Source of the DNA: Candidatus Thermoplasmatota archaeon
GTDB taxonomy: Archaea; Thermoplasmatota; Thermoplasmata; RBG-16-68-12; JAGMCJ01
Assembly (NCBI GenBank): GCA_022848865.1
Contig: JAJISE010000010.1
Coordinates: 1-50,850, forward strand
Length of the DNA stretch: 50,850 nucleotides
Direction: 5' to 3'
The position numbers and the translations under genes were made by a program. Under the pieces are notes generated by a model that saw nothing but the letters and a program-made list of their open reading frames with translations, ran no database searches and had not been told where the DNA came from. The first letter of the stretch is position 1, and each line of letters starts with the position of its first letter. Of the stretch, positions 42,397-50,850 are shown in pieces.

Positions 42397-44328
42397 ATGA
42401 GTGACGTGGTTTGGAGGCCTACGGGCGAATATGTGGAAGGTTCCAACATCAAGAGGTTCATGGACAAGCACGGGATCAGGGATTACGACGATCTGGTCAA
42501 ACGGAGTTGCTCCGACATTTCCTGGTTCTGGGACGCCGTCGTGAAGGACCTAAACATCGAATGGTTCGAGCCCTACACAAAGGTCGTGGACCAGAGCAAA
42601 GGCATCGAATGGGCGGAGTGGTTCGTCGGAGGGAAGACGAACATCGCGCACAACTGCCTTGACAGGCATGCGGCCGCCCGGAAGGACAAGCTCGCCCTGA
42701 TCTGGGAGGGCGAGGACGGTCAGATCAGGAAGATGACCTACGGCGACCTTTATTCCCATGCCAACAGACTGGCGAACGCTTTGAAGGGCGCCGGAATAGG
42801 GAAGGGCGATACCGTCGGCATCTACATGCCCTTCGTGCCCGAGATCCTGGTCGTGATATACGCAGCCATGAAGATAGGGGCGATCTGCATTCCAATATTC
42901 TCGGGTTACGGGTCCTCCGCCTTGGCATCGAGACTTCGGCATGCCGGGTCGAAGGTGCTCTTCACAGCGGACGGTTCCTACAGGAGAGGCAAGCACGTTC
43001 ACATCAAGAAGGAGGCGGACGGAGCGGCGAAGCAGGTTCCGAGCCTGGAGAAGGTCGTCGTGCTCAAGAGGCTCGGGATCGACGTGGACTGGAACGATGA
43101 TCTTGACGTCTACTGGGATGACTTCGTCAAGGGGCAATCGGACGAGTGCGAGACGGAGAAGCTGGACGCCGAGGATTATTCCTTCATCATCTACACGTCT
43201 GGGACGACGGGAACGCCCAAGGGCTCCGTTCACACGCACGCGGGTTGCCTCGCACAGATGTCCAAGGAGATCGCGTACTACTTCGACCTGAAGGACGACG
43301 ACCTCTTCTTCTGGCTGACGGACATCGGCTGGATGATGGGCCCGTGGATGATCGTCGGCGTCATGAACTTCGGCGGGACGATATTCATGTTCGAGGGCGC
43401 GCCGAACTATCCAGAACCGGACCGGCTCTGGGACATGATCGAGCGCCACAAGGTCACGACGTTCGGGATATCGCCGACGGCCATCAGGATGTTCATGAGG
43501 TTCGGCGATGAGTGGGTGGACAAGCACGACCTGAGCAGTCTGAGGATCCTCGGGTCAACTGGCGAGCCCTGGGACCCCGACTCGTGGACGTGGTTCTTCG
43601 AGAAGGTCGGAAAGCGGAAGCTCCCGATAATCAACATCTCCGGCGGGACGGAGATAGTGGGTTGCTTCCTCTCTCCCCTGCCCATTAACGAGCTGAAACC
43701 ATGCACCCTCCGCGGTCCTGGTCTCGGCATGGGAACGGACGTGTTCGACGATGACGGAAAGCCCGTGAGGGGGAAGATGGGACATCTCGTCGCGAAAAAC
43801 CCTGCACCCTCCATGACCAAGGGGTTCTGGAACGACCCCGACAGATACGTCCGAACGTACTGGGATACGTGGGACGACATCTGGTACCATGGGGACTGGG
43901 CGAGCATCGACGAGGACGGGTTCTGGTTCCTGCATGGGCGCTCGGACGATGTGATCAAGGTCGCTGGGAGGAGAGTGGGACCCTCCGAGATCGAGTCCAC
44001 TCTCATGGAGCATGAGGCGGTATCCGAAGCGGCCGCGATCGGCGCACCTCACGAGATTAAGGGAGAGAAGGTCGTCACGTTCGTCGTGCTTCAGCCCGCG
44101 TACGAGCCTGGTGACGAGCTCAGGGAGGAGCTTCGCAATCACGTTGCTGGCATCCTCGGAAAGGTCCTTCGACCGGATGAGCTGTACTTCGTGAAGGACC
44201 TGCCAAAGACGAGGTCCGCAAAGATAGTCCGGCGGATCATAAGGGCGAAGTTCCTGGAGGAGGACCTCGGTGACCTGTCGTCCATTGAGAATCCGGACGC
44301 CATCGATGAGATATCCAAGATCCTCTAG
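42397..44328 (+). CDS. Acyl-CoA synthetase, acetyl-CoA synthetase-like (AMP-forming)
   Basis: 643 residues. ANL-superfamily motifs: the P-loop-like IYTSGTTGTPKGSVHTH near 265, the GEPWDPDSW region near 390, A5 ISGGTEIVGC near 410, the hinge GRSDDVIKVAGRRVGPSEIE near 525, and a C-terminal lysine in TRSAKIVRR near 605. It aligns with Acs over its whole length. Where acetate-specific enzymes have a tryptophan-rich WWQTE, this one has SGGTE, which suggests a wider pocket for propionate, branched or longer acids. It activates a carboxylate with ATP and CoA. Start ATG 42397 follows GGGGAGG; CTTTAATAC (42308) is the promoter candidate. It converges on the propionyl-CoA operon. Confidence 0.93.
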   Translation: MSDVVWRPTGEYVEGSNIKRFMDKHGIRDYDDLVKRSCSDISWFWDAVVKDLNIEWFEPYTKVVDQSKGIEWAEWFVGGKTNIAHNCLDRHAAARKDKLALIWEGEDGQIRKMTYGDLYSHANRLANALKGAGIGKGDTVGIYMPFVPEILVVIYAAMKIGAICIPIFSGYGSSALASRLRHAGSKVLFTADGSYRRGKHVHIKKEADGAAKQVPSLEKVVVLKRLGIDVDWNDDLDVYWDDFVKGQSDECETEKLDAEDYSFIIYTSGTTGTPKGSVHTHAGCLAQMSKEIAYYFDLKDDDLFFWLTDIGWMMGPWMIVGVMNFGGTIFMFEGAPNYPEPDRLWDMIERHKVTTFGISPTAIRMFMRFGDEWVDKHDLSSLRILGSTGEPWDPDSWTWFFEKVGKRKLPIINISGGTEIVGCFLSPLPINELKPCTLRGPGLGMGTDVFDDDGKPVRGKMGHLVAKNPAPSMTKGFWNDPDRYVRTYWDTWDDIWYHGDWASIDEDGFWFLHGRSDDVIKVAGRRVGPSEIESTLMEHEAVSEAAAIGAPHEIKGEKVVTFVVLQPAYEPGDELREELRNHVAGILGKVLRPDELYFVKDLPKTRSAKIVRRIIRAKFLEEDLGDLSSIENPDAIDEISKIL

Positions 44329-44837
44329 GTCTGCTCTATCACGATCAGGATGTCGTCGACATCGACGAGATCTCCAGGCTTGACCCTGATCTCTCTCACG
44401 GTCCCACCGAACGGGGAGGAGATCTCGTTCTGCATCTTCATCGCCTCGAGTATGAGGAGCGGACTGCCCGCGTGCAGTTTCGCACCCTTCTTCGCGGATA
44501 TCGAGACGACCCTTCCGGGCATTGGCGGGTGTATCGCACCTCCTATCGCCTCTGGTGCCCTGGATGGTGTCTCGTGGGATTCCTCTGGCGAAGGAACCGC
44601 GTCGGATGCGAAATCGATGCTCCGAACCGCAACCTCCCTGGGTTCGGCGTTCACCTTGAGAACGTCTCCCTCTCTGAGGACTGTGAATCTCTTCCGGCCG
44701 ATTCGGATCTGAAGGCCCTTCTTCGTCTTCCTGACTCTGGCGGTGAGCTTCTCCCCGTCCAGGGTAACCGTCAGCTCTGGCAAATCGGCGACGATCGCCT
44801 CGTGCGACTTCCCATCGAGCTCAAAACTGAATCTCAT
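44325..44837 (-). CDS. Biotin carboxyl carrier protein of acyl-CoA carboxylase
   Basis: 170 residues. The C-terminal 70 residues form a biotinyl domain with the biotinylated lysine at 134 in ILEAMKMQNEI and the usual PMPGRVVSI opening. The N-terminal 70 residues form a small beta domain of the kind found before the biotinyl domain in propionyl-CoA and oxaloacetate carboxylases, joined by a Ser/Pro/Glu linker. Its start overlaps the end of the biotin carboxylase gene by 17 bases. It carries carboxybiotin between the biotin carboxylase and the carboxyltransferase. It is the last gene of the operon and overlaps the convergent acyl-CoA synthetase stop by four bases. Confidence 0.95.
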   Translation of the reverse strand: MRFSFELDGKSHEAIVADLPELTVTLDGEKLTARVRKTKKGLQIRIGRKRFTVLREGDVLKVNAEPREVAVRSIDFASDAVPSPEESHETPSRAPEAIGGAIHPPMPGRVVSISAKKGAKLHAGSPLLILEAMKMQNEISSPFGGTVREIRVKPGDLVDVDDILIVIEQT

Positions 44838-46374
44838 CGGCGTTCATCCTCTTCTTCAGTTGTTCCCGTCTGCCAGCTCTGGTCCACGGTGAGAGCGTGT
44901 CGAATCCAGTGATATCCAACTTCCTCCGCGAGAAGCGCCTCATCTCCTCGGGCATCTGGAACAAGAATGCCGCCACGGCGGCGGCCGCCAGCCTCTCCTC
45001 GTGCGTTCTCTTTTCACCCTCCTTTCTGAGACGCTCTATGATACCGCTATCCTCGACGAGCCCGGTGTCGATGTCCCCTCTCCTGAATCTCTCGTTTCCG
45101 AGCAGCTCGAGATGGAACGGGATGTTCGTTTCGATGCCGCCTATCATCATCTTGGCCAGGGCGTGTTGCATCATCTTGATCGCTTCATCCCTCGAGCCGG
45201 CCCAGACGATGACCTTCGCGAACAAGGGGTCGTAGTACGTCGGCACCTCGGAGCCAGCTTCCACGCCTGAGTCCACCCTGACCTCTGGGGAGCTCGGCAT
45301 GTTGTAGGATTCGATCCTTCCCGGAGAGGGCAGGAAGTTCTCGTACGGGTTCTCCGCGTTTATCCTGCACTCCATTGACCATCCCTTGAGCTTGATGTCC
45401 TTCTGCTTGAGCGTGAGCGGCTCTCCCGCCGCAATGTGCATCTGCTGCTGGACGAGGTCGATGCCAGTCACGAATTCCGTGACAGGGTGCTCGACCTGCA
45501 GGCGGGCGTTGATCTCGTTGAAGTAGAACTTCCCCTCGTGGTGGAGGAACTCCATCGTTCCGGCGTTCAGGTATCCCGTCGCCTTTGCCGCCCGCACCGC
45601 TAGCCCACCGACCTTCTTCCTCATCTTCTTGTCCACGATCGGGGACGGGGATTCCTCGATCAGCTTCTGGAAGCGCCTCTGGATGGAGCATTCCCTCTCG
45701 CCTAGGTGTATCACTCTTCCGTCCGAGTCCGCCAGGATTTGGAACTCTATGTGCCTCGCCGGCTTCAGGTACTTCTCGATGAACATCTCATCGCTTCCGA
45801 ACGAGGAGAGGGAGGAGGACTTCGCCACCTTCAGGGATGAGGGGAGCTCCTCCAGGCTTCTAACGATGGCCATACTTATCCCGCCGCCGCCCGCCGAGGC
45901 CTTCAGTATTATCGGGAAACCGATCTCTTCTGCGACCCTGATGGCCTCGGTCTCGCTCCTCACCGAGCCGTCCGAGCCCGGGGTGACCGGAATCCTAGCC
46001 TTCTTCGCGATCCTTCTGGACTCGACCTTGTCCCCGGACTTCGCCAGGGCCTTTGACGTGGGGCCTATGAAGACGATCCCCGCCCGCTCGCATTTCTCTG
46101 CGAACATCGGGTTCTCCGCCAGGAATCCGTACCCTGGGTGTATCGCCTCCGCGCCCGCCTTCTGCGCGATATCCACGATCTTGTCCTGGTCCAGGTAGCT
46201 CTGAATGGCAGGCGGGGGACCTATGTTGTGTGATGAATCCGCCAACCGCGTGTGAAGGGCGTTCCTGTCAGCGTCGGAGTACACGGCAACGGACTCGATC
46301 CCCATCTCCCTGCAGGTCCTTATTACGCGTATGGCGATTTCTCCCCTGTTGGCGATGAGAATCCTCTTGAACAT
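44821..46374 (-). CDS. pccA: Biotin carboxylase subunit of propionyl/acyl-CoA carboxylase
   Basis: About 517 residues from ATG 46374; a GTG three codons upstream would overlap the pccB stop. N-terminal MFKRILIANRGEIAIRVIR is diagnostic. The ATP-grasp domain shows KASAGGGGISMAI, ECSIQRRFQKLIEESPSP and FYFNEINARLQVEHPVTE, which holds the catalytic Glu/Asn/Arg set. It carboxylates biotin with bicarbonate and ATP. The C-terminal region past 450 is short, and the biotinyl domain is a separate gene, the usual archaeal arrangement. The symbol follows from the pathway context; acetyl-CoA could also be a substrate of the complex. Confidence 0.95.
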   Translation of the reverse strand: MFKRILIANRGEIAIRVIRTCREMGIESVAVYSDADRNALHTRLADSSHNIGPPPAIQSYLDQDKIVDIAQKAGAEAIHPGYGFLAENPMFAEKCERAGIVFIGPTSKALAKSGDKVESRRIAKKARIPVTPGSDGSVRSETEAIRVAEEIGFPIILKASAGGGGISMAIVRSLEELPSSLKVAKSSSLSSFGSDEMFIEKYLKPARHIEFQILADSDGRVIHLGERECSIQRRFQKLIEESPSPIVDKKMRKKVGGLAVRAAKATGYLNAGTMEFLHHEGKFYFNEINARLQVEHPVTEFVTGIDLVQQQMHIAAGEPLTLKQKDIKLKGWSMECRINAENPYENFLPSPGRIESYNMPSSPEVRVDSGVEAGSEVPTYYDPLFAKVIVWAGSRDEAIKMMQHALAKMMIGGIETNIPFHLELLGNERFRRGDIDTGLVEDSGIIERLRKEGEKRTHEERLAAAAVAAFLFQMPEEMRRFSRRKLDITGFDTLSPWTRAGRREQLKKRMNADEIQF

Positions 46375-46379
46375 CGCTA

Positions 46380-48083
46380 TCACAATGGTATGTTCCCGTG
46401 CTTCTTGGCGGGCCTCGTCTCCCTCTTGCTGAGTAGCGTCTCGAGCGCACCTATCAGCCTCGGCCTCGTAAGCTCCGCCTCTATGATCTCATCGATGTAG
46501 CCCATCTGGGCCGCGATGTACGGATGGGAGAACTTGTCCTTGTAGTCCCTGACCAGATCCTTTCGGGCCTTCTCGACTCTCAGGTCGCCAAGGATCTTGA
46601 CGGCCTCCGCGTCGGCCTTTATCGCCCTGACTATGTCGCTCTTCTTCTTGATCGCTTTCAGCTCGATCTTCATCTTCTTGGCGATCTTCTTGAGCTCGGC
46701 GATCGTCTGTTCCTCGAGATACTGGTCGATGCTCCGCGCCCGCTCAATCTCCTTCCTGAAGATGATGTTCACCGCACCAGCGGGCCCCATCACCGCCAGC
46801 TCGGCAGAGGGCCACGCATAGTTGACATCGCTGCGGATGTGCTTGGAACACATGACGTCGTACGCACCGCCGTAGGCCTTCCTCGTTATCACGGTCATCT
46901 TCGGGACGGTCGCCTCGCAATACGCGTAGAGCAGCTTGGAGCCGCTCCTTATGATGCCCCCGTACTCCTGCTTGGTCCCCGGGAGAAATCCCGGGACGTC
47001 GACGAACGTCAGCAAAGGGATGTTGAAGCAGTCACAGAACCTCACGAACCTCGCGCCTTTCGTCGAGGAATCGATGTCCAGCGTTCCCGCCAGGACCTTC
47101 GGCTGGTTCCCGATTACGCCTACTGGATATCCGTTCAATCGTCCGAAACCCGTGACGATGTTCCCCGCCCAGTGCTCATGAACCTCGAAGAAATCGCCGT
47201 CGTCGACGATCCTCGTGATGATGTCCCTCATGTCGTATGGCTTGTCCGGCTCGTCCGGGACGATGTCCCCAAGCTCCTTGTCCATCCTGTTCGGGTCATC
47301 ATCGGTCTTCATCCTCGGCGGGTCGTCGAGATTGTTCGACGGGATGAAGCTCAGGAGCTTCCTGACCATGTGGAGGCAGTGCTCCTCGTTCTCCGCGGCG
47401 AAGTGAGCCACGCCGCTCTTTGCGTTGTGGGTCATGGCACCGCCGAGCTCCTCGAACGTAACCTCCTCGCCTGTGACCTCCTTAATCACCTCTGGTCCGG
47501 TGATGAACATGTGGCTGCTGCCCTTCACCATCAGTATGAAGTCGGTCATTGCGGGCGAATAGACCGCGCCCCCCGCGCACGGTCCCATTATCGCGGATAT
47601 CTGCGGGATCACGCCCGAGGCGAGCACGTTCCTGAAGAAGATTTCAGCATAGCCCCCAAGAGAGATGACGCCCTCCTGGATCCTCGCCCCCGCGCCGTCG
47701 TTGAGCCCTATCAGCGGGGCGCCGTTCTTCACGGCCATGTCCATTATCTTCGTGATCTTCTGTGCGAACATCTCTCCCAGTGAGCCGCCGAACACCGTGA
47801 AATCCTGGGAGAAGATGTAGACGATCCTGCCGTCGATCTTGCCATAGCCGGTGACCACGCCATCGCCGTAGATCTTCTTCTTGTCCATGTCGAAGTCCGT
47901 CGTTCTGTGGGTCACGAACATGTCCGTCTCGACGAACGTTCCCGGGTCGAGGAGGGCGTCGACCCTCTCCCTCGCGGTCAGCCTCCCCTTCTTGTGCTGC
48001 TTCTGAATCCTCTCCTTCCCTCCCGCTAGCAGTGCCTGCTTCCTTCTCTTCTGAAGCTCCCTTAGCTTCTTGGCGGATGTCAT
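46380..48083 (-). CDS. pccB: Propionyl-CoA carboxylase carboxyltransferase (beta) subunit
   Basis: 567 residues, longer than the usual 510-520. Two crotonase-like halves: N-terminal with [35 protein letters not shown] and [13 protein letters not shown]-terminal with [18 protein letters not shown] and [12 protein letters not shown]. The extra length sits at about 449-508, between [10 protein letters not shown] and [13 protein letters not shown], where homologues have a short acidic loop. It contains [16 protein letters not shown] followed by [10 protein letters not shown], a helix-loop-helix resembling Rho-N/SAP-type domains. The enzyme transfers carboxyl from biotin to propionyl-CoA, giving (S)-methylmalonyl-CoA. 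The gene is third from last in the operon. Confidence 0.95.
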   Translation of the reverse strand: MTSAKKLRELQKRRKQALLAGGKERIQKQHKKGRLTARERVDALLDPGTFVETDMFVTHRTTDFDMDKKKIYGDGVVTGYGKIDGRIVYIFSQDFTVFGGSLGEMFAQKITKIMDMAVKNGAPLIGLNDGAGARIQEGVISLGGYAEIFFRNVLASGVIPQISAIMGPCAGGAVYSPAMTDFILMVKGSSHMFITGPEVIKEVTGEEVTFEELGGAMTHNAKSGVAHFAAENEEHCLHMVRKLLSFIPSNNLDDPPRMKTDDDPNRMDKELGDIVPDEPDKPYDMRDIITRIVDDGDFFEVHEHWAGNIVTGFGRLNGYPVGVIGNQPKVLAGTLDIDSSTKGARFVRFCDCFNIPLLTFVDVPGFLPGTKQEYGGIIRSGSKLLYAYCEATVPKMTVITRKAYGGAYDVMCSKHIRSDVNYAWPSAELAVMGPAGAVNIIFRKEIERARSIDQYLEEQTIAELKKIAKKMKIELKAIKKKSDIVRAIKADAEAVKILGDLRVEKARKDLVRDYKDKFSHPYIAAQMGYIDEIIEAELTRPRLIGALETLLSKRETRPAKKHGNIPL

Positions 48084-48118
48084 GGTCTCTCCCAGCCCTA
48101 GGAATAAGCGGATTCTCT

Positions 48119-48865
48119 TTAACCCTTTCGCAGTGCTCGGCCGCCAGCATATCGGAGGTTTCCGGACACTATCCTATTCTCCTCCCCGCTCTCGTCCTCG
48201 ACCATCAGGAATCCCTCCTCATCGAGGCGGACAGCTCTTCCCGCCAGGTTCCCATCGACCTCTATCATCTGCCCGATAGTGTCCGAGCTCTCCAGCCATT
48301 CATCGAGGATCCGACCGTACTCTCCGCTCAGCTCCGGGGACATCTCGACTAGCAGGGCGACTATCGCGATTATGATGGCCTCGTTGTTCACATCCCTCCC
48401 GAGGATGTCAAGCGTGGTCGTCGCTTCGTTCCTGAGCTCTTCCGGAAGAGCGCTGACGCTGAAGTTCGTGTTCACGCCCACGCCCACGATCGAGTAGAAT
48501 GTGTCATCTGCCTGTAGGGCCTCGCCAAGAACGCCCGCCAGTTTCCTCCCGCCAAAGAGGATGTCGTTCGGCCAGCGGATGATCGTGTCCAGGTCACAGA
48601 GCTCTCTGAGCACGGTGCACGCGCAGAGGCCGGCAAGGAAGACCGCTCTGTGCGACCTCTCGGCCTCGATCGGAGGCCTCAGGAGCACCGAGAACCATGC
48701 TCCGCCCCTCGGGGAGAACCATTCCGAATCTGACCTGCCTCTTCCCCTGGTCTGGGTCCCCGCCACGACCACGGTGCCCTCCTCGCGACCTTGGCGGGCG
48801 AGCTTGCGGGCGATGTCCATCGTTGACGTCACAGTGTCGTGCGCCTCGACCGATATCCCGCTCAT
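48119..48865 (-). CDS. birA: Biotin--protein ligase (no DNA-binding domain)
   Basis: About 248 residues from ATG 48865, overlapping the epimerase stop; GTG 48868 is an alternative. Biotin ligase motifs: [18 protein letters not shown] for biotinyl-AMP binding, [21 protein letters not shown], and [10 protein letters not shown]. The C-terminal SH3-like cap ends in [10 protein letters not shown]. The N-terminal HTH of bacterial BirA repressors is absent, so it is enzyme only. It biotinylates Lys134 of the carrier protein encoded two genes downstream, which explains its place in this operon. Confidence 0.95.
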   Translation of the reverse strand: MSGISVEAHDTVTSTMDIARKLARQGREEGTVVVAGTQTRGRGRSDSEWFSPRGGAWFSVLLRPPIEAERSHRAVFLAGLCACTVLRELCDLDTIIRWPNDILFGGRKLAGVLGEALQADDTFYSIVGVGVNTNFSVSALPEELRNEATTTLDILGRDVNNEAIIIAIVALLVEMSPELSGEYGRILDEWLESSDTIGQMIEVDGNLAGRAVRLDEEGFLMVEDESGEENRIVSGNLRYAGGRALRKG

Positions 48866-49269
48866 CACTCACCCTTCGGGGTCTCGACGAGCTCCAGGAG
48901 AACGCCAGGAGTCGACTTCGGGTGTACGAACATGACCTTGCGCCCCATCGCCCCCACCCTCGGGGCCTCGCCGACGAGCGTGACCTGCTTGGACCTCAGC
49001 CGCTCCACCTCTTCGTCCATGTCGTCGACCGCCAGGGCTATGTGGTGGAGACCCTCGCCCCTCTTCCTCAGGAACTTGGCCACGACGCTGTCCTCGGAGA
49101 GCGGGCACACGAGCTCGATCTTTGTTGTCCCGACCTTGAAGATCACCGCCTCGATGCCCTCGGACTCGACCTTCTCTCTTACGATCGCCTTCGAGCCGAG
49201 GATGTTCTCCATGCGCTTGCTCCCCTCGTCCAGGTTGAAAACCGCTATCGCAATGTGGTCTATCTTCAT
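48865..49269 (-). CDS. mce: Methylmalonyl-CoA epimerase
   Basis: 134 residues. A vicinal-oxygen-chelate fold with two beta-alpha-beta-beta halves: [15 protein letters not shown] opens it, metal ligands include His in DHIAIAV and in LHHIALAV and the Glu of VLLELVE, and [14 protein letters not shown] is the family ending. ATG 49269 overlaps the mutase stop (ATGA). A longer open frame continuing upstream is only an antisense-like extension through the mutase gene in another phase. It converts (S)- to (R)-methylmalonyl-CoA, between the carboxylase and the mutase. Confidence 0.96.
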   Translation of the reverse strand: MKIDHIAIAVFNLDEGSKRMENILGSKAIVREKVESEGIEAVIFKVGTTKIELVCPLSEDSVVAKFLRKRGEGLHHIALAVDDMDEEVERLRSKQVTLVGEAPRVGAMGRKVMFVHPKSTPGVLLELVETPKGE

Positions 49270-50850
49270 CTCATCACCTGACCGAAATCCGGGGCCCTGT
49301 ACTCCGAGAAGACGCCTCTCAGCACGTCCGATATCTCGCCCAGGGTCGCGTACGCCTTGACGCAGTCGAGGATGGGCGCCATCGTGTTGGAGCCGTCCTC
49401 CGCGTGCTTCTCGAGCCTGTCCAGGGCTTCCTGCACGCCTGTCTGGTCCCTGCTCCTCCTCAGGTCCGCCAGGGACTTCTCCTGGAGCTCCTCTATGCCG
49501 GGGTCCATCCTCAACCTCTCGATGGTCCTCTCCTCGGACCTGTGGATGTTCACCCCGACGATCAGCCTCTTCTTCTCCTCGACCTCTCTCTGGAACTGGT
49601 ACGCGCTGTCGGCTATCTCGTTCTGCATGTACCCTTTCCTTATCGCCTTCACCGCCCCGCCCATCTCGTCGATCTTGCTCAGGTAGTCCTTTACGCGCTC
49701 CTCGATCTCGGATGTGAGCCACTCCACGCTGTACGCGCCCGCCAGCGGGTCGATGGTGTTGGCAGCGCCGCTCTCGTGGGCTATCAGCTGCTGGGTGCGC
49801 AGCGCGACCTTCACTGCCTTCTCCGAGGGCAGGGCCAGCGCCTCGTCCATGGAGTTCGTGTGCAGCGACTGCGTCCCGCCGAGGACTGCTGCCAGGGCCT
49901 GAAGGGCGACGCGGACGGCGTTGTTCTCCGGTTCCTGGGCGGTGAGGGACACCCCGGATGTCTGGGTGTGGAACCTCAGGAGCATGGACCGCTCGTCCTG
50001 CGCGCCGAACCTGTCCCTCATCAGGTGCGCCCAGAGCCTCCTCGCAGCCCTGAACTTGGCAACCTCCTCGAGGAAGTCGATCTGCGCGCAGAAGAAGAAC
50101 GAGAGCCGCCGGGCGAAGTCGTCCACCTTGAGCCCGCGCTCCAGAGCGCTCTCGATGTACGCTATCGCGTTGGCGAACGTGAAGGCGACCTCCTGAACGG
50201 CCGTCGCTCCCGCCTCGCGCATGTGGTACCCGCTTATGCTTATGGGGTTCCACGTTGGCATCTCCTTCGAGCAGTACTCTATGAGGTCGATCGTGAGCCT
50301 CAGGCTGGCCTCAGGCGGGAAGATGTACGTCCCCCGTGCCACGTATTCCTTCAGCACGTCGTTCTGGACAGTCCCCCGCAGTGCGGCGGGCTGCGATCCC
50401 TGCTGCTGCGCAACCGCCATGTACTCCGCGAGCAGTATCGGGGCGGTCGAGTTGATCGTCATGCTCGTGCTCACCTTGTCCAGCGAGATGCCGCTGAAGA
50501 GCACCTCCATGTCCTTCAGGGAGCTTGTGGCCACGCCGACCTTGCCCACCTCGCCTCGCGCCATGGTGTGATCGCTGTCGTACCCCATCTGCGTCGGAAG
50601 GTCGAACGCGACGCTCAGGCCCGTCTGTCCTTGGCCTATGAGGAACTTGTATCTCGTGTTGGACTCCTTGGCGGTCCCGAAGCCCGCGTACTGCCTCATG
50701 GTCCACAGGCGGCTCCTGTACATGGTCGGATAGACGCCTCTCGTGAACGGGAACTCTCCCGGGAAGCCTATGTCCCTGGCGAAGTCTGTGTCGGCAACGT
50801 CCTCGGGGGTGTATATCCTCTTGGCGGGGATCGAAGATAGAGTCCTGAAC
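49266..50850 (-). CDS. mcmA: Methylmalonyl-CoA mutase large (catalytic) subunit, 5' end cut by window
   Basis: At least 527 residues; the frame stays open through the right edge with no start, so about 20-40 N-terminal residues lie outside. Family motifs: [25 protein letters not shown] near the visible start, [37 protein letters not shown], and [19 protein letters not shown]. The protein ends without the B12-binding domain, so the cobalamin subunit must be encoded separately, outside the window. With its B12 subunit it isomerises (R)-methylmalonyl-CoA to succinyl-CoA. It is the first visible gene of the operon. Confidence 0.96.
   Translation of the reverse strand, partial: FRTLSSIPAKRIYTPEDVADTDFARDIGFPGEFPFTRGVYPTMYRSRLWTMRQYAGFGTAKESNTRYKFLIGQGQTGLSVAFDLPTQMGYDSDHTMARGEVGKVGVATSSLKDMEVLFSGISLDKVSTSMTINSTAPILLAEYMAVAQQQGSQPAALRGTVQNDVLKEYVARGTYIFPPEASLRLTIDLIEYCSKEMPTWNPISISGYHMREAGATAVQEVAFTFANAIAYIESALERGLKVDDFARRLSFFFCAQIDFLEEVAKFRAARRLWAHLMRDRFGAQDERSMLLRFHTQTSGVSLTAQEPENNAVRVALQALAAVLGGTQSLHTNSMDEALALPSEKAVKVALRTQQLIAHESGAANTIDPLAGAYSVEWLTSEIEERVKDYLSKIDEMGGAVKAIRKGYMQNEIADSAYQFQREVEEKKRLIVGVNIHRSEERTIERLRMDPGIEELQEKSLADLRRSRDQTGVQEALDRLEKHAEDGSNTMAPILDCVKAYATLGEISDVLRGVFSEYRAPDFGQVMR

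Noticed and set aside
44897-45235. Plus-strand frames opposite the biotin carboxylase
   Set aside because: Antisense shadows; biotin carboxylase motifs are intact on the minus strand.
48865-50253. 462-residue frame ending in the epimerase
   Set aside because: Only the last 134 residues are the epimerase; the rest runs through the mutase gene in another phase and is low-complexity Arg/Gly.
49404-50840. 478-codon plus-strand frame opposite the mutase
   Set aside because: Shadow of the methylmalonyl-CoA mutase; no recognisable motif.

Overview
The window reads as a chromosomal segment of a GC-rich archaeon, most plausibly an uncultured, protein- and amino-acid-degrading member of Thermoplasmatota. 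The domain assignment rests on a class II HMG-CoA reductase, a CTP-dependent riboflavin kinase fused to a winged helix (RbkR type), PurS/PurL/PurQ, a TrmI-type tRNA methyltransferase, and TATA-like boxes about 25-45 bases before many starts. The lineage is inferred from gene content; no rRNA or tRNA gene was seen that could settle it.

Layout. 1-2.25 kb is an AT-richer accessory module: a serine recombinase and a second protein joining an HNH nuclease domain to a copy of the recombinase DNA-binding domain, with inverted repeats at both ends. 2.2-4.0 kb has HMG-CoA reductase and a small membrane/zinc-ribbon protein. 4.1-16.8 kb holds two divergent giant secreted subtilase (S8) proteins. The first has a beta-propeller nested inside its protease domain and appears to have lost its catalytic serine. 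16.8-23.9 kb is housekeeping: trmI, a broken AAMDC/Mth938-like gene, an orphan DNA-methyltransferase-like gene with a small partner, purS-purL-purQ, rbkR and an Fcf1-like PIN protein.

24.3-35.7 kb is the most system-like part. A small two-TM protein, a helical protein, an SPFH protein with three zinc ribbons and two zinc-ribbon/TM proteins lie head to tail. A 2111-residue membrane-anchored subtilase with six 83-residue Ig-like repeats follows, then a further zinc-ribbon protein overlapping the subtilase gene, then a convergent ModE-type-HTH/Nudix fusion. I read this as a candidate archaeal membrane-stress or cell-surface scaffold module, by analogy with bacterial SPFH/zinc-ribbon loci; the function is inferred.

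35.7-38.9 kb is a histidine-degradation operon (glutamate formimidoyltransferase, cyclodeaminase, urocanase). 39.1-41.7 kb is an AT-richer patch of small regulators (winged helix, HTH, ribbon-helix-helix with palindromes at its promoter, DUF3467-like) and unknown small proteins. 41.8-44.3 kb has a tandem RAM-like protein and an acyl-CoA synthetase. Converging on it from the right edge is a compact operon, mcmA (cut by the window end) - mce - birA - pccB - pccA - BCCP, which takes propionyl-CoA through methylmalonyl-CoA to succinyl-CoA and includes the ligase that biotinylates the carrier. Secreted proteases, histidine catabolism and propionyl-CoA disposal together suggest a peptide-fermenting or peptide-respiring life style.
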